A stretch of 57,633 nt of DNA from Alphaproteobacteria bacterium (GCA_017444525.1 JAFSWL010000048.1:1-57633), one strand, 5' to 3'; numbered from the stretch's first letter, positions 1 to 8,311 are shown. Translations and numbers: made by a program. Notes: generated from the letters alone by a model not told the origin.

Positions 1-243
1 AGTTTCAGGCACACTGCGGCTGATACGGCTTAATTCGCTGGTGATTAAAATATCATTCGGTTGGAGTTTATCCAATAATTCACCGAGTTTTCGTTTGTGT
101 AGCGGTTTGCGAGAAGATATTGTTTCCTCAATCCATTCATCTATTTTCATATTATTTTTAGCAGCGTATTCGCTGATTTCATACTCCATATGCTGATAAG
201 ATTGTTTTTCGGTACTGACCCGAATATATCCGTATGTTGTCAT
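1..243 (-). CDS. Serine site-specific recombinase, N-terminal part (runs off window edge)
   Basis: The minus strand reads from an ATG at 243 for 81 codons to the window edge with no stop. The product starts MTTYGYIRVSTEKQ, the resolvase/invertase N-terminal motif with the catalytic serine at residue 10 and the conserved Arg8. Further on it has KRKLGELLDKL and SELSRISRS, typical of the catalytic domain. The stretch DEWIEETISSRK resembles the Bacteroides master DNA invertase (Mpi) type, as far as I recall that family. The C-terminal DNA-binding part lies outside the window, so whether it inverts or resolves DNA cannot be seen. It is divergent from the adhesin locus. Confidence 0.85.
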   Translation of the reverse strand, partial: MTTYGYIRVSTEKQSYQHMEYEISEYAAKNNMKIDEWIEETISSRKPLHKRKLGELLDKLQPNDILITSELSRISRSVPET

Positions 244-536
244 AATATTTCCTTCATCTTTCTACACTTTTATTTATTGATTTAACTGAATTTTCATATC
301 AAAAAGTTCCTCAAATTAAAGGGGCGTTTAAATCAACTAAAATCTTGGCTTAATTAACCGGATTCTTTTAAGTCATATAGAGAGCATAAAATATAATTGT
401 AAGCCATATATTTACGGCATTTCAGCACTTTTAAGTAATTTCAAACAATAATACAAACAGATATACTGTATCAATTCAACAAAAACGCCCATTTATGTTA
501 AATCCGATTTAGGTCTAATTTTATGGAGTTAATATA
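244..536. other. Intergenic region between recombinase and adhesin locus
   Basis: About 290 AT-rich bases carrying the divergent control regions of the left-edge recombinase and the adhesin locus. A TATAAT hexamer lies at 392-397 with no convincing -35. An 8-bp inverted pair, GGGCGTTT at 322-329 and AAACGCCC at 483-490, encloses about 153 bp. It stands out as GC-rich in an AT-rich stretch but is short enough to be chance. No coding region or RNA gene is recognised. Confidence 0.4.
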
Positions 537-884
537 ATGAGTAATCAAGTAAAAGATTTATGTGATGTTTTATTAGATAATATACAAAATGAGTTTAATA
601 CATTGCTTGAACAAAAATTTGAAAATGCTGGTGGTGGCATAGATATGAATGAATTATATCTTCTAAAATATGATGGTGTAAAAGATGTTATTAGTGAATT
701 ACCAAGTGATATACAGGAAGAATATAACACCTTAAAGAATAAAGTAATTGAGGATTATATTTGGGATGGAAATCTTAATGATGAGGATAAAAATACTCCA
801 AGTAATTATGAACAGTATTATCCTTTTCATAAAAAATTAGAAAAGACATTAAGAGATTATCTTTCTGACAAACATAATGTGTAA
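537..884 (+). CDS. Small acidic hypothetical protein upstream of the adhesin
   Basis: 115 residues, not recognised. The ATG at 537 follows GGAG with 8 bases between, a good ribosome binding site. The product is rich in Asp, Glu and Asn, has no signal peptide or membrane segment, and looks soluble and largely helical. It ends 25 bases before the best adhesin start, so the two are probably cotranscribed. Its place at the head of an adhesin cassette allows a regulatory or accessory role, but nothing in the sequence shows one. Confidence 0.65.
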   Translation: MSNQVKDLCDVLLDNIQNEFNTLLEQKFENAGGGIDMNELYLLKYDGVKDVISELPSDIQEEYNTLKNKVIEDYIWDGNLNDEDKNTPSNYEQYYPFHKKLEKTLRDYLSDKHNV

Positions 885-909
885 AATTAATTGCTTTATG
901 GAGAATAAA

Positions 910-3900
910 ATGTTTATCAATGTGAATAAAAAAAATATATTAAGAAACTGCTTATTATTAAGCACAGTTTGTGCTGGATTATTGTTTAGTGAAAATGCAA
1001 GAGCGGAACTGGGTTTAGGATGGGCTGGAAATGGTACTGGTTCATCAACACAATATCTGGTTAAAACATATGGTACTCCAGTAGTTTTTCTTGCTGAAAC
1101 AAATAAAACAAACACATTTACAGGAAGACAAACATTTAGTGAATTGACATTTTCTACCGAAGGTTCAGCGATTGCTAATACTATTGCGACCAGTATTTCA
1201 TCTTCATCAACTGATAATGAATTGATAACAGCAAAAGGTGTTTATGATTATTTAGATAATGCTGGTATCGCTGATATGTCAGTTTATGCCAAAACAGCAG
1301 ATGTGTATGATAATGTATACACCAAATCGCAGACAGATGATAAGTTTGCTACAAAAGAGTCTCTCGGAAGTTATGTTACATCAGAAAGTTTAGGAACAAC
1401 ACTCGGTGGATATATAACAACCGGTGGATTAAATACGGCATTGACACCGTATGCCAAGTCATCTGATGTGGCAGATACATATGCCACAAAAGAGGTATTG
1501 ACCACAGGTTTAGGTAATAAAGTAGATACATCTGTATTTAACGAATATAAGACAGAAGTAGGCAATACATACGCCACAAAAGAAGCATTAGGTAGTTACG
1601 CAAAATCATCTGATATTAGTGATATGTTAACAAAGACAGAAGCAGGAACAACTTACGCTACAAAAAATGAGTTAGACAGTTATGCTAAGTCATCTGATGT
1701 GGCAGATATATATGCCACCAAAGAAGCATTGACGACTGGTTTAGGCAATAAAGTAGATACATCTGTATTTAACGAATATAAAACTTCTGTTAGTGATACT
1801 TATGCTACCAAAGAATCTCTCGGCAATTATGTAACTTCTGAAAGTTTGGGAACAACGCTTGGCGGATATGTTACGACTGGTGGATTGACTTCAGCATTAA
1901 CACCGTACGCTAAATCATCTGATGTTGCGGAAACTTATGCCACAAAAGATTCTATTACTGATATGCTAACTAAAACTGAAGCAAATAGCACTTATGCCAA
2001 AACAGGTGATTCATATACCAAAAGCGAATCTGATGCTAGATATGCTACACAAACAGCAATCAGTGATATGCTGACAAAAACTGAAGCAGGAACAACTTAC
2101 GCTACAAAAAATGAGTTAGGCAGTTATGCCAAGTCATCTGATGTGGCAGATACATACGCTACCAAAGAAGCATTAACTACCGGATTGGGCAACAAAGTGG
2201 ATACATCTGCGTTTAATGAATACAAAACTTCTGTTAGTGATACCTATGCCACCAAAGAATCTCTCGGCAATTATGTAACTTCTGAAAGTTTGGGAACAAC
2301 GCTTGGCGGATATGCCACAAAAGATAGTGTTTATACCAAAGATGAAATCAACACAACTCTCGGAAGTTATGTAAAAATATCAGAAGTAGGTGATTATGTT
2401 GATTTAACGGATTATGCCAAAACTGCTGATGTTTATACACAAACACAGGCGGACGATAAATTTGCGACTAAAACATCGCTAAATGACTATGTTAAATCTG
2501 ATGATTTAAGCGCAACGTTAAATGATTATGCCAAATCAACAGATTTAGATGCTTATGCTAAAACATCAGATATAGCATCTACCTACGCAACAAAAGATTC
2601 GTTGAATGAATACGCAAAATCTGGTGATGTATATTCAAAAAATGATATTGATACAAAATTGGGCGGTTATGTAACATCTGATAATTTAGATACGAAACTC
2701 GGAAGTTATGTTAAATCTGATGACCTTACAACGACTCTCGGTAGTTATGCTAAAACATCAGATTTAGATGCTTATGCCAAGACATCAGATATAGCGGAAA
2801 CATACGCAACAAAAGCATCTCTAAATGATTATGTAAAGTCTGATGCTTTGGATAGTAAATTATCCGGTTATGCTAAAACTGATGATGTGTATTCTAAAAA
2901 TGATATGGATACAAAACTTAATGAATATGTAAAGTCTGACACATTAGACAGCACAATAAATTCAAAACTAACCGGATATGCTAAAACAGAAGATATCGCA
3001 AATACTTATGCCACGAAAACAGAATTAGACGGCAAAGTAGATACTTCTGCGTTTAATACCTATAAGACAGAAGTCGGAAATACTTATGCCACGAAAGATG
3101 AGTTGAACAATAAAGCAGATGCTTCTACCGTTACCGCACTTCAAACAACGGTATCTAATTTAAGTGATACAGTAGATAGCAAAGCAAATCAGTCTGATTT
3201 AGAAGCATTACAAACGACTGTTGCCAGCAAAGCAAATTCGGCTGATGTTTATACCAAAGATGAAGCAGACAGTAAATATGCTACGCAAACAGCCATTAGT
3301 GATATGCTTACCAAGACAGAAGCAGGCAATACTTATGCGACACAATCAGCATTAAGTTCTTATCAAACTTCCAATGATAATGCCGTATCAGCTTTAACAG
3401 GTAAAATGACACAAGCGGAAACAGATATTTCGGACATCAAAGGTTCAGCGGTTATGTCTTCCGGTATTACGGCAGCAAAAGTTGCCGCATACGAAGGATA
3501 TGCCGCATTGATTGATGCCAAGCAAGATGCTTTATCAACCGAACAAATGGCGGTCTTGAACAGTGGAATAACTGCTGCCGACATAGCAACCGTTCAAACA
3601 GCAAATGCTCGTTTGGATGCTATGGATACAACAGTTGCTGATTTAAGTGCTGATTTTGGTGATGTTGCGGACTTTTCGGGTTCAACAACAGGTAACTTGA
3701 AGAATGATATTCCGTCATCGTCAAAACAAAATGCTTCAACCGTTACAAAGGCGATTGCCAATATGGATGCGACAATCGGTCAAATTCACGGACTTGCCGC
3801 AAAAGTCGGTGTTGAAAACGGTGGAGCAAACCTTGGTCAAAACACAACTGTTGAAGAACACGTAACTGCTTTGGCAGGTGCTATCGGAAACAGAACACAT

Positions 3901-4290
3901 TACACACAGCAGAATTATATTAAAAATAATCAAACGGTAGCACAATCGTTGGATAATTTGGATATTGCTGTCGGTAGTATTAAGCGTGATTTTACTTCGG
4001 CACAAATTGCCAATGAAGCAAGATTTAACGATATAGAACACAATATCAATCACTTGGAAAATAAAATGGAAAAAGGTTTGGCAGCAAATAACGCTTTGGC
4101 GGCATTAAAACCATTAAGTTCTACCTACCAAACACAATTAAGTGCGGCAATGGGCGGTTATGAGAACAACCAAGCATTTGCTATCGGTGGTTTCCATTAT
4201 GTTACGGAGAAGGTGTTATTGAATACTGGTGTTGCTTATGGCGGTAACAACAGTATGTCATATAATGTCGGTGTAACATTCGGGTTTTAA
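910..4290 (+). CDS. Trimeric autotransporter adhesin (YadA-like)
   Basis: A surface adhesin of about 1126 residues. I choose the ATG at 910 because GGAG at 900-903 sits 6 bases before it; upstream ATGs at 877 and 898 lack such a site. The first ~33 residues form a signal peptide ending near ENARA. Residues ~60-800 are built of short repeats of the type YAKSSDVADTYATKEAL, probably a trimeric stalk; similar YxK/YAT repeats occur in phage tail fibres. The region ~800-1050 is low-complexity coiled coil. The last ~70 residues (LAANNALAALKPL to a terminal GVTFGF) are a classic YadA anchor that forms a trimeric 12-strand barrel, with terminal aromatic Phe. An OmpH/Skp-like gene follows 56 bases later. 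The receptor cannot be inferred. Confidence 0.9.
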   Translation: MFINVNKKNILRNCLLLSTVCAGLLFSENARAELGLGWAGNGTGSSTQYLVKTYGTPVVFLAETNKTNTFTGRQTFSELTFSTEGSAIANTIATSISSSSTDNELITAKGVYDYLDNAGIADMSVYAKTADVYDNVYTKSQTDDKFATKESLGSYVTSESLGTTLGGYITTGGLNTALTPYAKSSDVADTYATKEVLTTGLGNKVDTSVFNEYKTEVGNTYATKEALGSYAKSSDISDMLTKTEAGTTYATKNELDSYAKSSDVADIYATKEALTTGLGNKVDTSVFNEYKTSVSDTYATKESLGNYVTSESLGTTLGGYVTTGGLTSALTPYAKSSDVAETYATKDSITDMLTKTEANSTYAKTGDSYTKSESDARYATQTAISDMLTKTEAGTTYATKNELGSYAKSSDVADTYATKEALTTGLGNKVDTSAFNEYKTSVSDTYATKESLGNYVTSESLGTTLGGYATKDSVYTKDEINTTLGSYVKISEVGDYVDLTDYAKTADVYTQTQADDKFATKTSLNDYVKSDDLSATLNDYAKSTDLDAYAKTSDIASTYATKDSLNEYAKSGDVYSKNDIDTKLGGYVTSDNLDTKLGSYVKSDDLTTTLGSYAKTSDLDAYAKTSDIAETYATKASLNDYVKSDALDSKLSGYAKTDDVYSKNDMDTKLNEYVKSDTLDSTINSKLTGYAKTEDIANTYATKTELDGKVDTSAFNTYKTEVGNTYATKDELNNKADASTVTALQTTVSNLSDTVDSKANQSDLEALQTTVASKANSADVYTKDEADSKYATQTAISDMLTKTEAGNTYATQSALSSYQTSNDNAVSALTGKMTQAETDISDIKGSAVMSSGITAAKVAAYEGYAALIDAKQDALSTEQMAVLNSGITAADIATVQTANARLDAMDTTVADLSADFGDVADFSGSTTGNLKNDIPSSSKQNASTVTKAIANMDATIGQIHGLAAKVGVENGGANLGQNTTVEEHVTALAGAIGNRTHYTQQNYIKNNQTVAQSLDNLDIAVGSIKRDFTSAQIANEARFNDIEHNINHLENKMEKGLAANNALAALKPLSSTYQTQLSAAMGGYENNQAFAIGGFHYVTEKVLLNTGVAYGGNNSMSYNVGVTFGF
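1621..2314 (+). repeat. Long direct duplication inside the adhesin gene (two ~250-bp copies, period 444 bp)
   Basis: Bases 1621-1870 and 2065-2314 are the same sequence shifted by exactly 444 bp (148 codons). The last 91 bases (1780-1870 against 2224-2314) differ at only two positions, both silent (ACT/ACC and GCT/GCC). Earlier parts diverge mostly at third positions. A weaker related copy starts near 1360. Homologous exchange between copies would change stalk length in frame. Confidence 0.85.
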
Positions 4291-4302
4291 TTACGGATAA
4301 TC

Positions 4303-4325
4303 GGGGAGATTATAATAATCTCCCC
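4303..4325 (+). other. Hairpin between adhesin and OmpH-like gene
   Basis: GGGGAGATTAT (4303-4313) and ATAATCTCCCC (4315-4325) are perfect inverted arms 13 bases after the adhesin stop. No run of T follows, so it is more likely an mRNA-stabilising or partial-termination hairpin than a full terminator. Confidence 0.6.
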
Positions 4326-4346
4326 ATATTCTAAACAGAGAATAAG

Positions 4347-4808
4347 ATGATACAAATTAAATTAAAACACTTTTTTATTTTGGTCGCATTATTGGCAGCA
4401 TTTGCTTGCGGTGTTTATGTTAAATCAATTTTTACACCATCAATCGCTGTGGTTAATTTGGAGCAAGTTTTAGAGCAATCACCGAAATTAAATGCCATTC
4501 GCAAGGATAATGAAGTAAAACTAAATGAACTTACGCAATGGATAGATGAGGTTAATAAAGAGATTGATGCCGAAACAGATGCGGTAAAACATCAAAAATT
4601 AGCAAATCAGTATCGTAAATTAACCAGCGAAAAAGAAAAGGTTATTAAGCAGGAATACAATAATCGTCTTAAAGAAGTTGATGCTGAAATCACAGCACTT
4701 ATTGACCGAGTAGCCAAACAGCACGGATGTAATTTTGTATTTGCCAATACATCTATGGTAACAGGCGGAAAAGACATTACAAACGATGTAATTAAGGAAT
4801 TAAAATAA
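4347..4808 (+). CDS. OmpH/Skp-like periplasmic protein
   Basis: 153 residues. Residues ~8-28 are hydrophobic (signal anchor or signal peptide; a cysteine at 21 lies in a poor lipobox context). Residues ~30-40 read SIAVVNLEQVLEQSP, the usual first strand of OmpH/Skp proteins. A long charged coiled coil follows (~50-115), then a C-terminal strand region with FVFANTSMVTGG. Skp family chaperones hold unfolded outer-membrane proteins in the periplasm. Here the gene sits just behind the adhesin and ahead of a terminator, so a dedicated role in adhesin export or folding is a reasonable inference. The core bamA-lpxD junction in this window lacks the skp gene found there in E. coli. Confidence 0.75.
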   Translation: MIQIKLKHFFILVALLAAFACGVYVKSIFTPSIAVVNLEQVLEQSPKLNAIRKDNEVKLNELTQWIDEVNKEIDAETDAVKHQKLANQYRKLTSEKEKVIKQEYNNRLKEVDAEITALIDRVAKQHGCNFVFANTSMVTGGKDITNDVIKELK

Positions 4809-4918
4809 TATTAAGCAAGAATTGGAACAGGACATAGATATAAGTTTATTAACTCCATTTATGACTGATATAATGTTCTGTTCCATAGGCACTAATGTTT
4901 ATTCCAAAAAATGTGCCG

Positions 4919-4950
4919 AATGGGAAGTTATCGCCATACTTCCCATTTTT
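4919..4950 (+). terminator. Rho-independent terminator after the adhesin/OmpH-like genes
   Basis: AATGGGAAG (4919-4927) and CTTCCCATT (4939-4947) form a 9-bp stem with an 11-base loop, followed by TTTTATTTT. It lies between converging genes and closes the adhesin transcript. Confidence 0.75.
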
Positions 4951-4964
4951 TATTTTCTAACTGA

Positions 4965-5531
4965 TTATTTTTTCTCAATGTCTTTCAAATATCCATATAA
5001 TGTCGGTCGGCTTATATGTAATTCTTTTGCTATTTTAGTCAGTGAGTAGCGTTTGGCATACATATCTTTAACAATTTCTATCTGTTCATCTGACAGTTTT
5101 TTATTTCTGCCTTTATATTTTCCTTCAGATTTCGCTAAAGCAACTCCTTCACGCACACGAGATGCGATTAACTCTCTTTCCATTTCAGCAACAGCACCGA
5201 GCATCGTCAGCATCAATTTTTGTATTGGGTCATTTGTGTCGCTACTGAATGTCAAATTCTCTTTCTTAAAATGAATTGTAGCACCTTTTTTAGTAATTGT
5301 ATCAACCAACTCCAATAAATCACGAGTATTGCGTGCTAATCTTGACATTTCATGAACTTCTATTCTGTCATTTGGTCTGATAATATCAAGCATTAACTGT
5401 AATTGTGGTCTGTCTGTATTTTTACCAGATAATTTATCCTCAAATATTCTATCATAATCATTGTCAACAAGTTGCCGAGCATCATTTTGATGTGTGGTAG
5501 AAGTTCTTACATAAAGCATTTTCATTTTCAT
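4965..5531 (-). CDS. Serine recombinase (resolvase/invertase family)
   Basis: 188 residues, complete and of usual size for a small resolvase or invertase. The N-terminus reads MLYVRTSTTHQND with Arg9 and the probable nucleophile Ser11. EMSRLARN and the long helix with MLGAVAEMERELIASR are typical of the catalytic domain. Residues ~145-185 hold a Hin-like helix-turn-helix (SLTKIAKELHISRPTLYGYL). ATG codons at 5531, 5525 and 5519 are all in frame; AAGGA upstream fits 5525 slightly better by spacing (8 bases), so the true start may be two codons shorter. Its promoter carries an operator-like palindrome. It could act on the adhesin repeats, the island, or a distant site; no target is visible. Confidence 0.9.
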   Translation of the reverse strand: MKMKMLYVRTSTTHQNDARQLVDNDYDRIFEDKLSGKNTDRPQLQLMLDIIRPNDRIEVHEMSRLARNTRDLLELVDTITKKGATIHFKKENLTFSSDTNDPIQKLMLTMLGAVAEMERELIASRVREGVALAKSEGKYKGRNKKLSDEQIEIVKDMYAKRYSLTKIAKELHISRPTLYGYLKDIEKK

Positions 5532-5539
5532 ATTCCTTA

Positions 5540-5587
5540 AATTTGTAAAGTTTATTATGTTATACTTTACAAATTGTAAAATGTCAA
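5540..5587 (-). promoter_or_regulatory. Promoter with built-in palindromic operator for the serine recombinase
   Basis: Read on the minus strand: TTGACA (5587-5582), a 17-base spacer, and TATAAC (5564-5559), a near-perfect sigma-70 promoter. The spacer contains TTTACAATTTGTAAA (5580-5566), a perfect palindrome around one central base. A third half-site, CTTTACAAAT, lies between -10 and the start codon, so 5540-5551 and 5564-5575 are perfect 12-bp inverted arms. This suits repression, perhaps by the recombinase itself, or a resolution site. Confidence 0.75.
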
Positions 5588-5860
5588 TACTTTTATATGT
5601 AATTTTTACAATTTTTATATGTTATCTTTACACCTTGAAAGTATTATGTATGACTGTAGTCTATTTTTACATACATCAGCATCATTTTTTTATATAAATT
5701 TTATAATCTGATATAAAAAATATTTTCAAATGAAACAAATACATAATCAATAGTTATAATTTTAAATCATTTCGTCTGTGAAAAAGTATATAAAATTAAC
5801 ATCTTTTTAATTGTATTGAATAAAAATGCTGCTCGGAATAAACATTAAATATACTTAAAT

Positions 5861-5877
5861 TATACAATTTTTGTATA
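5861..5877. promoter_or_regulatory. Palindromic operator-like site upstream of the 5906 gene
   Basis: TATACAA-TTT-TTGTATA is a perfect 17-base palindrome 28 bases before the start codon of the next gene. In addition ATTTGTAAAG at 5886-5895 repeats a 10-mer of the recombinase leader (5541-5550). The remaining stretch 5588-5860 is very AT-rich and shows no gene. Confidence 0.5.
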
Positions 5878-5905
5878 TCAACTCTATTTGTAAAGGATTA
5901 AAAAA

Positions 5906-6397
5906 ATGGCGAATAATCAAGAAAATAGCACGAAGAAAACTATTACTTATGAAGGATGGAGCGATAAAGTTGCTTCTGATGTATTAAATAATTCTAAAAT
6001 GGAAAAAGTTAAAGCAAGCATTAAAAATAATATTGCGATGAATATAAATTATTATCAGCACAATATTGATAATGCTATGAAATTATCTCCGACCGTTAGA
6101 ATTTTGAAGGATATGGAAGATTATACAACAGTTATTCTGCGTTGCGGCACATTCCCGATTTGGAAAAATACTGTTAAAAAAGGTGCATTTAAACCTGTTG
6201 AAATTCTTGAAGATTTGAAGGCAAAAGTTGATGCTGACTTCTTTAAGAAAGAAATTCTCTCATATTTGGATAAGAAAAAGGCAAGTTCTTCAAACACTAA
6301 CGATGGTAACAGTAATGGGAAAAAGTCTGGTAAAGGTAAATCAAGCAGCAAAGCATCCGCTTCTAAAAGCAAAAAAGAAACAACCTCTGCCGAATAA
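5906..6397 (+). CDS. Hypothetical protein with Lys/Ser-rich tail
   Basis: 163 residues, not recognised. The start has AAAGGA eight bases upstream. Residues ~1-125 look globular (TYEGWSDKVASDVL near the start, VILRCGTFPIWKN in the middle). Residues ~126-163 are low complexity, rich in Ser, Lys, Gly and Asn, and probably disordered and basic. No signal peptide or membrane segment. It lies between the recombinase and the island integrase, so a mobile-element origin is likely. A nucleic-acid-binding role would suit the basic tail but is only a guess. Confidence 0.65.
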   Translation: MANNQENSTKKTITYEGWSDKVASDVLNNSKMEKVKASIKNNIAMNINYYQHNIDNAMKLSPTVRILKDMEDYTTVILRCGTFPIWKNTVKKGAFKPVEILEDLKAKVDADFFKKEILSYLDKKKASSSNTNDGNSNGKKSGKGKSSSKASASKSKKETTSAE

Positions 6398-6411
6398 TGT
6401 ATAATTTGATA

Positions 6412-6440
6412 TAAAGGGGGATGATTTTTCATCCCCTTTA
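6412..6440. terminator. Bidirectional terminator between the 5906 gene and the integrase
   Basis: TAAAGGGGGATGA (6412-6424) pairs with TCATCCCCTTTA (6429-6440) apart from one bulged G, loop TTTT. The genes converge here and the right arm overlaps the integrase stop codon. Confidence 0.7.
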
Positions 6441-8222
6441 TTCATTCATCTCCTTTATTAACTTCAAATTTTGTTCCAAAAACGGATACTTCAACTTTGA
6501 AATTTCTTTATACAAATTCTCTAATTTGAATGCTCCGCCATATACTTCTTCACCTGTATCTCTCGCTAACCATCCACATAAAGCATTTTGATATTCCTGT
6601 GGTACACCGCAATCACGCAAGAATGGTTTGACTGTATGCCTTAAACTATGAAATGTGTAATTGAAACCACTTAATCCTATCTTATCCAAATATCTGCCGA
6701 ACCAATGTGATACTTGTGAGCGATAATATTTTGTCTCATGATACTTCAATTTAGGAAACAATCGCTCTTGTTTCGCATTTCGCATAGATTTAACAAAGTC
6801 AATAAATCCCATCTCCTTCAACTTCGGATGAACAGGGATGATTCGCATTGATTGCCGTGTTTTAAGGTGCTGGTCTTCTCGCTCATCGGTCAGTTGGAAG
6901 TACCATATTTTGTTGTCATACTTGATGTCCGCAACATATAACTGGGCTATTTCGTTCAGGCGGCATCCTGTGTAAAGTGCTATCAGCGGTATCCAATAGT
7001 TATGGTAGTTCCGCAAGTCCTTTTTCCGTGGGTACGTTAAAGGGTTAAATATCAACTTCAACTCATTTTCGCCAAACCCATCTATTTTCTTTTCCTGCTC
7101 TTTTTTCGGAATATCTACATCGTCATCTAAACTTTCAATGATATAACGCCTCCTTTTTGCAAAGCGGAGCAACTCTTTGAACTGGCGCAGGTACTTGATT
7201 GCGTTCGTTTTAGACACGGTTGGGTATCCCTTTTCAAACAGAGCCTTGAAATCACTGGCTTTTAAATTTTCGGGATTTTTCACTATTGTGTGTAGCCTTA
7301 CAGGCAGTTTAAAAATTATGTCGCTGATACGCTGGCAGTCTTTGTACGTAATATCCTCAATATATTTTTTACCGATAATTCCAAAAATTATTTGTAGCCT
7401 TTTAAAACTTTGCTCTAAACTGTAGTTGGTAATGTTACTGATATTTTTTTTGCGCTCCTTCAGTTCATTAAAAATATCTTGCCACTTGGTTTGTGATTTT
7501 TGCGATTTTAAAACTTCTTCCGTGCGCTGCTTATCAACAGCAATTAAGCAGTGCCGAACTCGTGGATGTAAATTTGAACTTAACGGAGTGTCATTTTGTA
7601 AACTGGTAATTTTGCTATCCACAAATTTATCAACACCACGCATTGCCGATAACAACATCATCTGCGGTTTTTCAATTTCGTTAGCATTACTGATAAGAGG
7701 TATATCTTCATCAATAATTCGGTTAAATTGTTTTGCTATGCTCGGATTTGGTCTGCTGTCAATTACATCTTTCACATAACCTTGGAAATATTCTTCGGCT
7801 TTTTCTATTTCGTAATATTTTTCAGTCGTATCAGGATGTAATTTCTTTTCTTCTTCAAATTCTTTTTCAGGAAACATTTTAACAGCATCAGCATCAAATG
7901 TATCTTCCATTATGCTGTCATACTTAATTTCAAAAACTTCATCCAGTTGTTTTAATTTATGGACTATGATTCTATCAACATCCGCCAAGTCCATTTTGAT
8001 TTTGCCATCTTTTATCAGCATCGCCATTTGCCTCAATAAGTTGAACTTCAGGTCTATTCTATAACTCTCTTTACGCAGCAACGCAAGTGCTTCCCAATAG
8101 TTATTCGTATGTAAAGTGTATTTGAACTCACGCCTGCCAGCAAGAATTTGTAGCGAATCGGGAACTTTAGCCCTGATGTAATAAGTGTGGTTGCGTCTCA
8201 CCAGACGATTGAACCCGAACAT
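6438..8222 (-). CDS. Tyrosine site-specific integrase (phage/island type)
   Basis: About 594 residues from the ATG at 8222, chosen because GAGGTGA lies 5 bases upstream; the frame is open to 8291 but that extension is made of tandem repeat DNA. The N-terminus (RLVRRNHTYYIRAKVP) matches the arm-binding start of large phage integrases. The catalytic domain shows the first arginine in TGCRLNEIAQL, the HSLRH box, and the nucleophile tyrosine in GWLARDTGEEVYGG, with Trp in place of the second His as in many family members. It lies directly beyond the 3' end of tRNA-Gly and is oriented away from it, the standard layout of an integrated island. It should catalyse insertion and excision at the tRNA. 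Confidence 0.92.
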   Translation of the reverse strand: MFGFNRLVRRNHTYYIRAKVPDSLQILAGRREFKYTLHTNNYWEALALLRKESYRIDLKFNLLRQMAMLIKDGKIKMDLADVDRIIVHKLKQLDEVFEIKYDSIMEDTFDADAVKMFPEKEFEEEKKLHPDTTEKYYEIEKAEEYFQGYVKDVIDSRPNPSIAKQFNRIIDEDIPLISNANEIEKPQMMLLSAMRGVDKFVDSKITSLQNDTPLSSNLHPRVRHCLIAVDKQRTEEVLKSQKSQTKWQDIFNELKERKKNISNITNYSLEQSFKRLQIIFGIIGKKYIEDITYKDCQRISDIIFKLPVRLHTIVKNPENLKASDFKALFEKGYPTVSKTNAIKYLRQFKELLRFAKRRRYIIESLDDDVDIPKKEQEKKIDGFGENELKLIFNPLTYPRKKDLRNYHNYWIPLIALYTGCRLNEIAQLYVADIKYDNKIWYFQLTDEREDQHLKTRQSMRIIPVHPKLKEMGFIDFVKSMRNAKQERLFPKLKYHETKYYRSQVSHWFGRYLDKIGLSGFNYTFHSLRHTVKPFLRDCGVPQEYQNALCGWLARDTGEEVYGGAFKLENLYKEISKLKYPFLEQNLKLIKEMNE

Positions 8223-8249
8223 TGATGTCACCTCTCTTTTGGCGTTATC

Positions 8250-8288
8250 GGTGTAGCACGTTGGTGTATCACCTCGGTGTATCACCCC
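8250..8288. repeat. Three tandem 13-bp repeats upstream of the integrase
   Basis: Copies begin at 8250, 8263 and 8276: GGTGTAGCACGTT, GGTGTATCACCTC, GGTGTATCACCCC. The last two share a perfect 11-bp core GGTG-TAT-CACC that is itself palindromic. They sit 28-66 bases from the integrase start and just inside the tRNA-proximal island end, fitting integrase arm sites or a repressor/excisionase operator. Confidence 0.75.
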
Positions 8289-8311
8289 CAAAAAAACACC
8301 TCTGCTCGGAT

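Noticed and set aside
877-912. Upstream start of the adhesin at 877 or 898
   Set aside because: 877 overlaps the end of the 115-residue ORF and lacks a Shine-Dalgarno; 910 has GGAG at ideal spacing and gives a normal signal peptide.
1260-3360. CRISPR-like array suspected from regularly recurring short repeats
   Set aside because: The repeats are in frame, vary at third positions and encode the adhesin stalk; there are no constant repeat and spacer units.
4822-5049. 75-codon frame after the OmpH-like gene
   Set aside because: It runs across the terminator stem and into the opposite-strand recombinase; no ribosome binding site.
8223-8291. Longer N-terminus for the integrase up to 8291
   Set aside because: The extension is encoded by the 13-bp tandem repeats and lacks a ribosome binding site; the ATG at 8222 has GAGGTGA.
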